A DNA stretch of 64,000 bases from Pseudaminobacter soli (ex Li et al. 2025). Its GTDB lineage: Bacteria > Pseudomonadota > Alphaproteobacteria > Rhizobiales > Rhizobiaceae. Positions 1 through 11,162 of the stretch are shown piece by piece; positions within the stretch are counted from its first letter, which is position 1, and the number at the start of each line of letters is the position of its first letter. The notes beneath the pieces are model-generated. The model was not told the origin of the DNA. It was given only the letters and a program-made list of their open reading frames with translations, and searched no databases. A program made the position numbers and the translations under genes. The stretch covers positions 1 to 64,000 of the forward strand of contig NZ_JARXVF010000008.1 of the NCBI RefSeq assembly GCF_029892515.1, written 5' to 3'.

Positions 1-12
1 GAATAGATCCAT

Positions 13-53
13 GGGCGGGGCTCCTTGACCAATTAAGCTTGAGGAGCCTGCCC
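13..53. repeat. Inverted repeat (stem-loop) at the window edge
   Basis: A 7-bp perfect stem (19-25 with 42-48) is extended by an outer 4-bp stem (13-16 with 50-53) around an AT-rich loop. There is no clear T-run on either side. It may be a terminator or small intergenic repeat belonging to a gene outside the window; nothing else is recognisable before position 128. Confidence 0.3.
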
Positions 54-128
54 GCAGATTGAAATCCTGTCACCCCCGCAGCGGGAGCGCCACGGGAGCC
101 CCAATCATCCGATCTTCTTTTTTGCGTT

Positions 129-365
129 TCACGCTGGCGATTTGGCCTTGGGCTTTCCCCCTGACGGGGCGCGGTACTCGTTCTTCCCCGAGCCCTTGGC
201 GGGCTCTGCAGCCACCCTGGCCAAACGAGCCAGCCGAAGGCGTTGTGTCTTCGCTTCTCGCTTGGCGACCTCCGCGTCGACTATCTCACGAGCTATCCTG
301 GTCGTTGTCTCGGTCTTGTCCAGCTTAGCCCGTTTTGACCTAAAACTGTCCTCGACTCCGTTCAT
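129..365 (-). CDS. Small basic hypothetical protein downstream of cspA
   Basis: A 78-residue, highly charged protein rich in Lys, Arg, Glu and Ala, with a predicted long helix (residues 10-50) and a Pro/Gly/Lys-rich tail. I do not recognise a functional family; small ORFs of this kind occur in rhizobia. The ATG at 365 was chosen over the in-frame ATG at 374 because the sequence GAGGA sits 8 bases before it and would directly abut the other. It lies on the same strand as the cold-shock gene at 464-673 and begins just past that gene's terminator, so read-through could couple them. The lysine/arginine content suggests nucleic-acid contact, which is inference only. Confidence 0.5.
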   Translation of the reverse strand: MNGVEDSFRSKRAKLDKTETTTRIAREIVDAEVAKREAKTQRLRLARLARVAAEPAKGSGKNEYRAPSGGKPKAKSPA

Positions 366-387
366 GATGGTCATCCTCGAGACGAAA

Positions 388-411
388 AAGGCCGGGAACT
401 TCCCGGCCTTC
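388..411 (-). terminator. Rho-independent terminator of the cspA gene
   Basis: A near-perfect palindrome (389-399 with 400-410) is followed on the minus strand by TTTTTCG. It lies about 50 bases past the stop of the cold-shock gene and just ahead of the small downstream ORF. Confidence 0.8.
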
Positions 412-463
412 TGCTGATGGCCCGACGGCCAGCAAATTCGCGGTCAAAGACCGGAAGCGGCAT

Positions 464-673
464 TCATGCGGCCTGCAGGTTCTCGGCCGAGCTCTTGCCC
501 TTGCGCGGATCCGCAACGACGTCGAAGGTCAGCTTTTGACCTTCCACGAGGGTCCTCATTCCAGCGCGCTCGACGGCGGAAATGTGGACAAAAACGTCGG
601 GCTGTCCGTTGCCCTGCTCAATAAAGCCGAAGCCTTTGGTGGCGTTGAAAAACTTTACTGTTCCGGTGGCCAT
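464..673 (-). CDS. cspA: Cold-shock protein, CspA family
   Basis: A 69-residue single-domain cold-shock protein that binds single-stranded RNA/DNA and acts as an RNA chaperone. RNP1 (KGFGFI) and RNP2 (VFVHIS) motifs are present, and the length is typical. The ATG at 673 follows AAAGGA; an upstream in-frame extension to 781 has no support because the family starts at MATGTVKFF. It is closely similar to the cold-shock gene at 12388-12600 and less so to the tandem pair at 58-59 kb. A terminator follows at 388-411. Confidence 0.95.
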   Translation of the reverse strand: MATGTVKFFNATKGFGFIEQGNGQPDVFVHISAVERAGMRTLVEGQKLTFDVVADPRKGKSSAENLQAA

Positions 674-813
674 GAGGTTTCCTTTCAAATCGGAGTACAG
701 TGTCGCGCTTGGCCGAGTGCCAAACGGCGAGTTGTCGAAATTGAGAAGGAAGATCGTCTGGGCACCAAAGCGCAGAAACAACGTTCGTCAGCAAGATCGA
801 TGCCGGGATATAG

Positions 814-1029
814 GCGCGAGCCAAGGCAACGGCAAGGCTTTCCGGAACAATACCAGCGGCCCTCAAGCTGACCGACGGCCTGGTCACGCCCAAGGGCGTC
901 ATCGTCGCGGCTTACGAGCGCGCCGGCGAGGTCGAAACCGGCGACTTCGGGCTGGATAACCCCAGCGAGGCAGAACTGGAGCGGCGGCGGGGATTGGCCG
1001 CGATGGAGAGCAAGCTGAAGTCGGCGTAA
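814..1029 (+). pseudogene. C-terminal remnant of an unidentified gene
   Basis: A reading frame open from a stop at 811 to TAA at 1029 reads as a plausible protein tail (segments such as [20 protein letters not shown] and a charged helix ending in KLKSA). It has no start codon, no Shine-Dalgarno sequence and no upstream partner. It is followed directly by a palindromic repeat element. I read it as the surviving 3' end of a gene lost by rearrangement; the parent family is not recognised. Confidence 0.35.
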
Positions 1030-1096
1030 GCCAAGCTCAGCCCCCGCATTCCCCTCTCCGCCTTCAGGGCAGAGCAATCGCATAAGGCGCGACTTA

Positions 1097-1232
1097 CCCC
1101 CACTCCGCCTCGCTTTGCTTGGCACCTCTCCCCCTCAAAAGGGGAGAGGAAAGGTGCCAGCCTTGCCAACGGCGCTTCCTCTCCCCCGTCGACCGGGGGA
1201 GAGGTGGTTTGCGAAGCAAACCGGAGTGGGGG
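1097..1232. repeat. Palindromic intergenic repeat element
   Basis: Nested inverted repeats: CCCCCACTCCG (1097-1107) pairs with CGGAGTGGGGG (1222-1232). Inside are two further perfect stems, 1125-1149 and 1179-1205, of the CCTCTCCCC/GGGGAGAGG type. This composition is typical of dispersed intergenic mosaic repeats in Mesorhizobium-like genomes. No ORF is present. Confidence 0.75.
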
Positions 1233-1304
1233 TCGAATACTATGTGCGATCGCCCTTTAGGCAGGCGTCAACAAAGCCCCCGACCTCAGGATGCTATTCT
1301 CTCG

Positions 1305-1727
1305 TCAAAGCCCAAAAGTGACCAGGCCGTTTTCGTCGATTGCCCATGCGGGGTTCCAGGCGATTTCCCAGGCGTGATCGTCAGGGTCCGCGACATACCC
1401 ACGGAATCCACCATGCGGCGGGGCATCCGCCTCCCGGACCAGGCTTCCTCCAGCCTCCACCAGCTGACGCATGACCGTTTCAACGTCCTCACGCCCGGGA
1501 ACGTTATGCGCGAGCGAAAAGGCTCCCGGCGACTTCAGCCCCGATCGTCCCATGTCCTGTTCAAGCGATCCGAGCTTGAAGGTGCCAAGAACAAACCCGT
1601 TCATCTGGTAGAAAACGATCTCATCGTTCTGGAATACGGGCATCCATCCGAAACCCTCGACATAGAAGCGCCTGGAGCGCTCGAGGTCGCGGACACCGAG
1701 TGTGATAACTGAAATCTGCTGCTGCAT
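1305..1727 (-). CDS. VOC-family (glyoxalase/bleomycin-resistance fold) protein
   Basis: A 140-residue protein with one vicinal-oxygen-chelate module of paired beta-alpha-beta-beta-beta units: ITLGVRDLERSRRFY near the N-terminus and GYVADPDDHAWEIAWNP near the C-terminus, with a terminal Glu in the usual metal-ligand position. The substrate is unknown; relatives include dioxygenases, glyoxalases and antibiotic-binding proteins. The ATG at 1727 follows GGAAAGGA at good spacing; a TTG two codons upstream is less likely. It stands alone between a repeat element and the cmlA-like exporter and is transcribed in the same direction. Confidence 0.85.
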   Translation of the reverse strand: MQQQISVITLGVRDLERSRRFYVEGFGWMPVFQNDEIVFYQMNGFVLGTFKLGSLEQDMGRSGLKSPGAFSLAHNVPGREDVETVMRQLVEAGGSLVREADAPPHGGFRGYVADPDDHAWEIAWNPAWAIDENGLVTFGL

Positions 1728-2000
1728 AGCCAAGTCCTTTCCATTCGCCCCGCGGGATTGCGAGGCGTGAAGGTCTTGGGCCGCTACCGAAGTAGAGGAA
1801 GGACCCGCATCGGCGGGGGTTGGGCCAACCGCACCAACCTAACCTGTTTTAGACCGAAGTACGGTCTCAGATTCGACAGACCGGGGCAAGACGGGGCGGA
1901 TTTCGTCCCCTCCATTCGTATAGAATGGCGGGATCAGTAGGAAACTCTCACAAGGGGCGCCGATATTCGCTGAGTGTAGCCACAAAGCGGAAGGGGGATT

Positions 2001-2034
2001 GCCTGAGCGGCCCGATTTCGCGAGCCGCCCAGGC
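2001..2034 (-). terminator. Hairpin after the phenicol exporter gene
   Basis: An 11-bp stem (2001-2011 with 2024-2034) lies 8 bases past the stop codon of the exporter. The single mismatch on the plus strand becomes a G-U pair in the minus-strand transcript, which favours a role in that transcript. No strong U-run follows. Confidence 0.5.
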
Positions 2035-2042
2035 AATCAGCT

Positions 2043-3251
2043 TCATGCAGTCTGCAGATGCAGATCGCGCCTACGGAGCCACGACAACGCGACCAGGGTG
2101 ATGGTCGACATGCCGGCCGCATAGGTGATGAGAGGCCATGCGGTGTCACCGTCGAGCACGATCACGAAGCCCGTGCCGATCACGCCGACGATGAGGCTCT
2201 GGATGCAGAAGTGCAGGGCGACGGCCGTGCCGGCCACTTCTCCGAACTCCTGCAAGGCGCCGTTGGCCGTGACGGAGGTCGTGAAGACGATGCCCACCGC
2301 GATCAGCCACATCGGCAGGACAAAGGACCCGAGGGACGGCGCCAGGAAAAGCTGCCCGACCGCGAGCAGGCACGCGCCCAGGATCAACATCGCCATGCCG
2401 CGCACCACGCTGCCCGGAATGCCCCATCGCGCCACGAAATCCTTGGTAAAGCGCGTCGTGACGATCATGGCCAAGGCGACCGTCGCAAACGCGAGGCTGA
2501 AGCCGAGTTCCGAGAAGCCTGCCCCGTCTATCAGCACGCGCGGAGCCGTGGAGAAGAACACAAAGAACGTGCCCATCGCGGTCCCGAAGCCGACCGTGTA
2601 GGTCCAAAAGGCAGGGCTTTTTAGCACCAGCCCGAAGCCCGCTCCGCGCGCTCCCCTCTTCTCCAGCCGTGTTTCGCGCCATGTTGGTAGCACGAGTACG
2701 AGCAGGATGAGCGTCGGGATGCCCAGCGCAAGGAAGATGGCGCGCCATCCCCAAAAGCCCATGACGAGCGCTCCGGCGATGGGGCCGAGGGCCGGCACAA
2801 AAGCCAACGTCGCGTTCATAAGGCTATAGATGACAGCACTTTCCGGGCGCTCCGCATAAACGTCGCGAATGGTGGCGAAGAGCGCCACCAGCACGGCTGC
2901 CGCGCCCGTTGCCTGCACCAGCCGAAGCAGCACAAACAGCCCGGTCGATGATGTGGCAGCAAGGGCAAAGGAGGCAGCGGCGAAGACGACCGTCCCGCCA
3001 ATGAGGACCGGCCGGCGACCGAAACGGTCCGAAAGCGGCCCGAAGAGGATTTGCCCTACCCCGAGCATGATCATGTAGAGGGTAAGGGTCAGTTGCACCA
3101 TCTCGGGCGTGGTGCCGAGGATTCCCGGCATGGCGGGAACGGCCGGCAGGTATATGTCCATGCCAAGGGAAGCGAGAATGTTGAAGGGTGCCAGCAGCAT
3201 CATTGCTACCGGCAGGCTGTAGGTCCACAGCCGGATATTATTTGCAGACAT
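2043..3251 (-). CDS. cmlA: CmlA/FloR-type MFS drug exporter
   Basis: A 402-residue, 12-TM major facilitator of the Bcr/CflA drug:H+ antiporter family in the inner membrane. Segments such as LAPFNILASLGMDIYLPAVP, GPLSDRFGRRPVL (the MFS motif A), SPAFWTYTVGFG and MGTFFVFFSTAPRVLI closely match, from memory, the chloramphenicol/florfenicol exporters CmlA and FloR. They are not simply generic Bcr. ATG start at 3251 with a weak upstream GAGCGGA. The 5' leader carries a short ORF directly joined to a hairpin (3330-3387), as in inducible phenicol-resistance genes. The gene has normal genomic base composition and no adjacent mobile element, so it may be intrinsic. Substrate is inferred from family likeness. 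Confidence 0.85.
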   Translation of the reverse strand: MSANNIRLWTYSLPVAMMLLAPFNILASLGMDIYLPAVPAMPGILGTTPEMVQLTLTLYMIMLGVGQILFGPLSDRFGRRPVLIGGTVVFAAASFALAATSSTGLFVLLRLVQATGAAAVLVALFATIRDVYAERPESAVIYSLMNATLAFVPALGPIAGALVMGFWGWRAIFLALGIPTLILLVLVLPTWRETRLEKRGARGAGFGLVLKSPAFWTYTVGFGTAMGTFFVFFSTAPRVLIDGAGFSELGFSLAFATVALAMIVTTRFTKDFVARWGIPGSVVRGMAMLILGACLLAVGQLFLAPSLGSFVLPMWLIAVGIVFTTSVTANGALQEFGEVAGTAVALHFCIQSLIVGVIGTGFVIVLDGDTAWPLITYAAGMSTITLVALSWLRRRDLHLQTA

Positions 3252-3329
3252 GACAAAGCATCCGCTCGAATAAATGAAGTTCGGCGGCGGCCTGCGCTAT
3301 CAGGTAACAGGATCGGAACCGGGCAGACG

Positions 3330-3360
3330 GCCGCAACAACGAAGAGAACGTTGCTGCGGC
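3330..3360 (-). promoter_or_regulatory. Leader hairpin of the cmlA-like gene, putative attenuator
   Basis: A 12-bp stem (3330-3341 with 3349-3360) with a 7-base loop. One plus-strand A/C mismatch is a G-U pair in the minus-strand RNA, so the stem is continuous in the exporter mRNA. It begins at the base after the stop codon of the 8-codon leader ORF. Its 3' arm (GCGGCC) can alternatively pair with GGCCGC further down the leader. This arrangement resembles translational attenuation of phenicol-resistance genes; function is inferred. Confidence 0.5.
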
Positions 3361-3387
3361 TTAGCGGTCTGAAGTTTTAGGTTCCAT
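3361..3387 (-). CDS. Putative 8-residue leader peptide (MEPKTSDR)
   Basis: ATG GAA CCT AAA ACT TCA GAC CGC TAA ends immediately before the leader hairpin of the cmlA-like exporter. The pattern K-x-x-D-K/R-stop recalls the cmlA leader peptide (MSTSKNADK, from memory), where drug-dependent ribosome stalling opens the downstream start. The Shine-Dalgarno sequence is weak (CAGGG). A possible promoter lies upstream on the minus strand (TTGCTG, 17 bases, TACAGA). Position and similarity support it; translation is unproven. Confidence 0.45.
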   Translation of the reverse strand: MEPKTSDR

Positions 3388-3559
3388 GGATACGGCCCTG
3401 AGTGAAGGGGGGGGTGAACGAGCGGAGCAGTCTGTACCAGACATGCCCTGAGCCAGCAACGGCCAGTTCCGGCACGCATAGAAGCACGATTTCACCCCTC
3501 TCCCCCCGCCCGCATGGCAGCCATGCCGAAAAGTCGCAAAGATTCACGCATATTTGGGG

Positions 3560-3588
3560 TTACAAGCGTGCCGGCATTTGCCTATAAG
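3560..3588 (+). promoter_or_regulatory. Probable carB promoter
   Basis: TTACAA (3560-3565), 17-base spacer, TATAAG (3583-3588), placing a start near 3595 and giving a leader of about 87 nt before carB. Confidence 0.5.
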
Positions 3589-3610
3589 GCGCCCTTAGCC
3601 TGACAACAGA

Positions 3611-3659
3611 CTCTGCACCCCACCGGCCGGCGTTCCCGCGCCGGGGTTTTTGCGCAGAG
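3611..3659 (+). promoter_or_regulatory. Structured carB leader with terminator-like hairpin
   Basis: An outer stem CTCTGC/GCAGAG (3611-3616 with 3654-3659) encloses a GC-rich inner hairpin (about 3617-3647, ACCCC pairing with GGGGT) followed by TTTTT. It sits about 22 bases upstream of the carB ATG and downstream of the probable promoter, so it could be a transcriptional attenuator. Function is inferred. Confidence 0.4.
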
Positions 3660-3681
3660 CCAACGACGAACGGACCCGACC

Positions 3682-7158
<3,477 letters not shown>

Positions 7159-7191
7159 GGCGCAGCCGCGCCTGGCGAGAATACACTGGCC

Positions 7192-7225
7192 CTGAGTTTG
7201 GGAGGCTATCAGCCTCCCTTCTCAG
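7192..7225. terminator. Bidirectional terminator hairpin between convergent genes
   Basis: A perfect 8-bp stem (7200-7207 with 7211-7218) and an outer CTGAG/CTCAG stem lie between the carB stop and the stop of the convergent binding-protein gene, overlapping the latter. T-runs are short on both strands. Confidence 0.65.
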
Positions 7226-8391
7226 TCCATGCTGTAGAACCCCCAGTTCCCGCCGGGCTGACGTTGCCATTTATACATGGCAACGTCAGGCTCTCGGCGA
7301 TCACCCTTCTCGTCGAATGACAGTTCTCCCAGTATTGTCGGAACAGCTTTGCCGGAGCGTAGTGCCGACGAAATGGCACGCGGGTCATTGCTTTTGGCAA
7401 TTTCCGCACCTTTGGCGATTACCTGGACAGCCGCGTACGACTTCAACGCGTAAGCGATGGGGGCAACTCCTTTGGCACGAAGGCGTTCAACGATTCCCTG
7501 AACATTCGGGCGCGCCTGATCTTGCAGGGAAAAGGTCATGAGCGTGCCCTCAAGACCCCCCCCTGCCGCAACAGCCAAACCGCCGACGGCGGCACCGTCA
7601 CCGGTAACGAATTGCATCTCAAGACCCGCGGCGCTGGACTTTCGGATGAGCGCCCCCAGCTCTTCCGCCAAGCCCCCGAAATAGACAACCTCGATGTTCT
7701 GAGATTTAAGCTTGTCCACGAGCGTCGAAAGACCTTTGCCCTTGAATCTCACCGTCGAAAATATCGTCTCCTTGATGCCTGCAGCGTTCAGGGAGGCCTT
7801 TGTCTTCTCTGCTAGTCCTTTGCCGTAGGGGGTTCCGTCGTGAAGCACGGCGATCTTCTGACCAGGGAAGTTCTTCGCCACGTATTCGCCAGCAAAGGTA
7901 CCCTGCACGTCATCGCGTCCCGACGTGCGAAAAGTATTCCAGAGCCCTGCGTCGGTGAACAGAGGATTAGTGGTCGAGGGGCTGATCATCAAAACGCCCG
8001 CCTTCGCATAGATGGGGGCCGCGAAGATCGAGCTTGTCGAGTTATAGTGCCCGACTACGAACTTCACCCCCATCTTCGAGAGTTTCGCAGCAATTGCTCT
8101 ACCGGTCTGCTGACTTCCCTCGTCGCCAACAAAGTGAAATTCGATCTTTTGACCGTTGATGCCGCCCTGCGCATTGATATCGTCCACCGCGAGTTGAACG
8201 CCACTGCGCATTTCAGCACCCCAGGCAGCCCAATCTCCATCGGTAGGGCCCACGACAGCAAGCTTAACCGTTGATGTTGTTTCTTCCGCGGCAGCAGGCG
8301 CATACCAAGACGCTGCCAGAAGAAATGCTGAGAACGCAGCCGCAACAATTCGTGCGATGACTCTACCCAAGAGTACTCTGGACAATCTCAC
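7222..8391 (-). CDS. Branched-chain amino-acid-type ABC substrate-binding protein
   Basis: A 389-residue periplasmic binding protein of the Leu/Ile/Val (Peripla_BP_6, LivJ-like) family. A Sec signal peptide ends near YAPAAAEE; the mature part shows VGPTDGDWAAWGAEMRSGVQ, INGQKIEFHF and VGHYNSTSS, typical of the first lobe. No permease or ATPase genes lie alongside, so it is an orphan component that would use a transporter encoded elsewhere, or act as a sensor. The start is uncertain: GTG at 8391 directly abuts a GAGGGGG sequence, and TTG at 8385 would have better spacing. Ligand unknown. Confidence 0.9.
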   Translation of the reverse strand: MRLSRVLLGRVIARIVAAAFSAFLLAASWYAPAAAEETTSTVKLAVVGPTDGDWAAWGAEMRSGVQLAVDDINAQGGINGQKIEFHFVGDEGSQQTGRAIAAKLSKMGVKFVVGHYNSTSSIFAAPIYAKAGVLMISPSTTNPLFTDAGLWNTFRTSGRDDVQGTFAGEYVAKNFPGQKIAVLHDGTPYGKGLAEKTKASLNAAGIKETIFSTVRFKGKGLSTLVDKLKSQNIEVVYFGGLAEELGALIRKSSAAGLEMQFVTGDGAAVGGLAVAAGGGLEGTLMTFSLQDQARPNVQGIVERLRAKGVAPIAYALKSYAAVQVIAKGAEIAKSNDPRAISSALRSGKAVPTILGELSFDEKGDRREPDVAMYKWQRQPGGNWGFYSMD

Positions 8392-8563
8392 CCCCCCTCG
8401 AAATCGAAGTACAGGTTGAGATCAAGTCTTATGAAATAGCAAGCTGGATAAAGAGGCATACGCTTCGGCACCCAACGGAGAGAATTTGCCAGATCTTCGA
8501 GACGCTGCCGGCTTATGCCCCGAGCGCGAAGCAGCTAGTGTGCGCGCAACAGGAGCACACCAC

Positions 8564-8899
8564 ATGGAGCCAGACGAAATCTCCCTCGTCCCACCCCAGG
8601 TCGTCGCCGACAACGCGGCCAAGGGGCTTGCCTTGCGTGCAAAATTCGGGCGGGGCGGAACCGAGATCGGCGTGGGCCGCGCGCAGGAACTGGTGGCGCG
8701 GCGGGCGCTGCAGCCCTCGACCATCCGGCGCATGGTCAGCTTTTTCGCCCGCCACGATGTCGACAAGCACGCAAAAAATTTCGGCAATGAACAAAACCCC
8801 TCGGCCGGCTATGTCGCCTGGCTCTTGTGGGGCGGCGACGAGGGCCGCGCCTGGGCAATCGAGCTGAAGAAGGTGATCGGCAACGCGCCCGACATCTGA
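8564..8899 (+). CDS. Small phage-type domain protein
   Basis: A 111-residue protein with the pattern VPPQVVADNAAKGLALRAKF, then GGTEIGVGRAQEL, STIRRMVSFFARH and PSAGYVAWLLWGGDEGRAWA. This domain is familiar to me from phage and prophage proteins, where it often accompanies head-morphogenesis or protease genes; its biochemical role is unknown to me. ATG at 8564 is preceded by AGGAG at about 9 bases; an upstream in-frame extension to 8486 lacks support. No other phage genes are visible nearby, so it is a lone domesticated or relic gene. Confidence 0.65.
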   Translation: MEPDEISLVPPQVVADNAAKGLALRAKFGRGGTEIGVGRAQELVARRALQPSTIRRMVSFFARHDVDKHAKNFGNEQNPSAGYVAWLLWGGDEGRAWAIELKKVIGNAPDI

Positions 8900-9312
8900 A
8901 GTCCGCGTGCCTGCGGGGACAAAATCCGCCACGCCTTTCGCGCAAGCCATTGATTTTTCGGCTATCGGCATCGCCGGCGACGCTTTTTCATCCCCCACAT
9001 TCGTCCCTCCCACATAATGCCCGCATCGGCCTCACCGGGAACACGGGTCATGAACCGGATGAGCGTGGAGGGCGACGATGTCCGGGCTGGTGGCGCTAAC
9101 GGTGGCGCTGCTGGGTGATGAACCCCCAAGTCCGGGCCTTTGCGGCGGCTGGCCACGCGAATGTGGAGGCGACTGAGCGGGGCAAGAGCATCGAACGGGC
9201 GGTCGTGGAGACCGCCGATATACTACTAGATGAGCGCGTTTCCCGACCGCCCGTCTTCCCAGGTTCTTTGAAATAGCCAGACGGTGAAAACCGGGCGTGG
9301 CGATGAATAGGT
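8900..9312. other. Intergenic stretch without recognisable gene
   Basis: Roughly 400 bases lie between the phage-type gene and the next repeat. The reading frames here are short and do not resemble proteins; I see no RNA gene. Confidence 0.5.
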
Positions 9313-9447
9313 GCGTCCTTCGAGGCGCGCCCTGCGGGCGAGCACCTCAGGATGAGGACGGTTGGCGCTATCGCAACCTTGGGAGGTGGGTGCCGCCGTT
9401 AGCCCTCATGGTGAGGTGCGAGCGTAGCGAGCCTCGAACCACGAGGG
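9313..9447. repeat. Dispersed-type palindromic intergenic repeat
   Basis: Two arms (9313-9360 and 9402-9447) sharing GAGGTGC(T/G)(C/A)GC and CCTCGAA/TTCGAGG modules in opposite orientation form a complex inverted repeat. Sequences of this kind (CCTCATGGTGAGGTGCGAGC) are familiar from many rhizobial intergenic regions, resembling RIME-type mosaic elements. Non-coding. Confidence 0.75.
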
Positions 9448-9465
9448 CGGCATGAAGGGCAGCCC

Positions 9466-9957
9466 CTACTCCAGCGGCACGCGGCGCATGCCGAGACGCT
9501 CGTAGAGCCGCACGGCGTCGCGGTTTTCGAGCGTGTGGGTTTTCAGATCGACATGGGCAGCACCCCGCGCATGGAAGGCGGCAAAAACCTGCCAGAGCAG
9601 CGCCTCGCCCAGCCCCAGCCGGCGCGCATCAGGCTTTACGGCAAGGTCCTTGAGGTACGCGCTGGTCCAGCATTGCGCGGTAGCTGCAAGGCCGCCCTCG
9701 GCGTCGAACACCAGAAAGCACAGAGCGGGGTCGAACTCCGCGTCAGTCGAGAGTTCTTGCCACCAGGCGTCAAATGTCTCGTCACGACGCTCCGGAAAAA
9801 CCTCCGTCAGCAGCGCGTGCAGAGAGGCCGCATCGGGCGCAGACGACAAGGTGCGCAGGACAAAACCGGCCGGCCAGGCCGGCGCCTGCAATGCGCCGCC
9901 GAGGTCGCGGCGCAGCCTTATCACCTCATCATGAGGCTGCGCGCTTGGCTCAAGCAT
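9466..9957 (-). CDS. GNAT-family N-acetyltransferase
   Basis: A 163-residue acetyltransferase with the acetyl-CoA-binding core of motif A at residues about 100-125 (LKDLAVKPDARRLGLGEALL, where R/LGLG is the pyrophosphate loop). A C-terminal NRDAVRLYERLGMRRV motif B follows. The first 70 residues may be a substrate-binding segment. Substrate unknown. ATG at 9957 follows GAAGGA. It is followed downstream by an intergenic repeat and is probably transcribed after the lytic transglycosylase gene, 48 bases upstream on the same strand. Confidence 0.85.
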   Translation of the reverse strand: MLEPSAQPHDEVIRLRRDLGGALQAPAWPAGFVLRTLSSAPDAASLHALLTEVFPERRDETFDAWWQELSTDAEFDPALCFLVFDAEGGLAATAQCWTSAYLKDLAVKPDARRLGLGEALLWQVFAAFHARGAAHVDLKTHTLENRDAVRLYERLGMRRVPLE

Positions 9958-10005
9958 TGTCGTTCCTTCGCGGAAACGGATGCGGCGGAAGGGGCACGAG
10001 CCGGA

Positions 10006-11007
10006 TCAGGCGGCACCTGCGGCGGAAGGCTTGGCGGGTGCGGCGGACGGAACCGGCGCTGTGGCCGGCGTGATGACCGGCATGTCGTCCGGGCCGGGCG
10101 CCGGAGGTGCCGGCGGGAACTGGCCTTTCATCGAGGCCGGGATGACCTCGGCCGTCGGCGGGAATTCGACCTGCGCCGCAACCGTGGCTTCCTGCTCCTC
10201 GCCCGGGCTGCGCATGCGGTGGCGATCGGAGCTCATGCCGGCCGCGCCCAGGAGGCCCATGCGCTTGGCGTCGTAATAATAGCCGCGCTGATAGAGTCGG
10301 TCGGCGCGTGCCTGGTCGCCCTTGGCCACCAGAAAGGCGCCGCGCAGATATTTCACAGAGTATTTGAGATTGGTCTCGGCATCCAGCAGGCCGCGCGCCG
10401 GGCCGTCATAGCCCATGCCGCGTGCGGTGGAGTGCTTGATCTGCATCAGGCCCCAATGGCCGCGATTATAGGCCGAGGGGTTAAAGGTGCTCTCACGCTT
10501 GACCACGCGGCGCACCAGATCCGCCGGCACTTCGTACATGGCGGCATATTTCTGGATCAGCTGCTCGATCTCGGCGGGACCTGCCGGGCCGGCATCGGCG
10601 GTGGCATAGGCGCTGGCCGGCATCATCGGCTCGAGCGAGGCAACCTGCGTGCCGCCGGCCTTCTGCGGCGCCGTCAGCATGGGATCGCCCGGTCGCGTCG
10701 GCGGCGGCAGCTGGCCCTCGGGCAGCGCGGCAGTCGCATCGGCCATCAGCGGCACCGGCGCGCCTTCGACCGGCGCATAGGAGCTCGGCAGCACGGCAAC
10801 CGTTTCGGGCAGCGGGAAATCGGCGCTCTGTTCGTCGACAGGGGCGGTGTTCAGCGCAAGGTCTGGCGCTGCGCCATTGCCGGTGGAGGTACAGGCCGAC
10901 AGGCACGCTGCAGAGAGCGCAACGCCGACAGCCAGAAAAATCCGCAATTTGGGCAAGCCCGCTCTCACTGCAATCGTCAAAAATACCCGTCCCCGCTGAC
11001 AAATCAA
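10006..11007 (-). CDS. Lytic transglycosylase (SLT domain) lipoprotein
   Basis: A protein of up to 333 residues. A hydrophobic signal with lipobox LSAC (Cys near residue 39) marks it as a lipoprotein. A low-complexity linker (40-130) precedes an SLT/goose-lysozyme-like domain (about 140-260) with catalytic Glu in VVKRESTFNP and the motif GHWGLMQIKHSTARGMGY. The tail is Pro/Ala-rich. It should cleave peptidoglycan glycan strands to anhydromuropeptides. The start is uncertain: TTG at 11007 or GTG at 10968 both keep the lipobox, and neither has an excellent Shine-Dalgarno sequence. Confidence 0.88.
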   Translation of the reverse strand: MICQRGRVFLTIAVRAGLPKLRIFLAVGVALSAACLSACTSTGNGAAPDLALNTAPVDEQSADFPLPETVAVLPSSYAPVEGAPVPLMADATAALPEGQLPPPTRPGDPMLTAPQKAGGTQVASLEPMMPASAYATADAGPAGPAEIEQLIQKYAAMYEVPADLVRRVVKRESTFNPSAYNRGHWGLMQIKHSTARGMGYDGPARGLLDAETNLKYSVKYLRGAFLVAKGDQARADRLYQRGYYYDAKRMGLLGAAGMSSDRHRMRSPGEEQEATVAAQVEFPPTAEVIPASMKGQFPPAPPAPGPDDMPVITPATAPVPSAAPAKPSAAGAA

Positions 11008-11162
11008 TTACATGAGCCACCCCCTCTGGGCAACACGACGGGTTAAGATTGCAATAACGCTACCGATCAACACCTGTTTCAAACCGTAAGGAAAGCGTTT
11101 GTTCTCCGTTTGTACACGTCGATTAACCGTGATATAAACGGCTGCGTATCGGAAAGTGACAG

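Noticed and set aside
9300-9460. Insertion sequence end next to the GNAT gene
   Set aside because: No transposase frame or target duplication; the sequence is a palindromic intergenic repeat.
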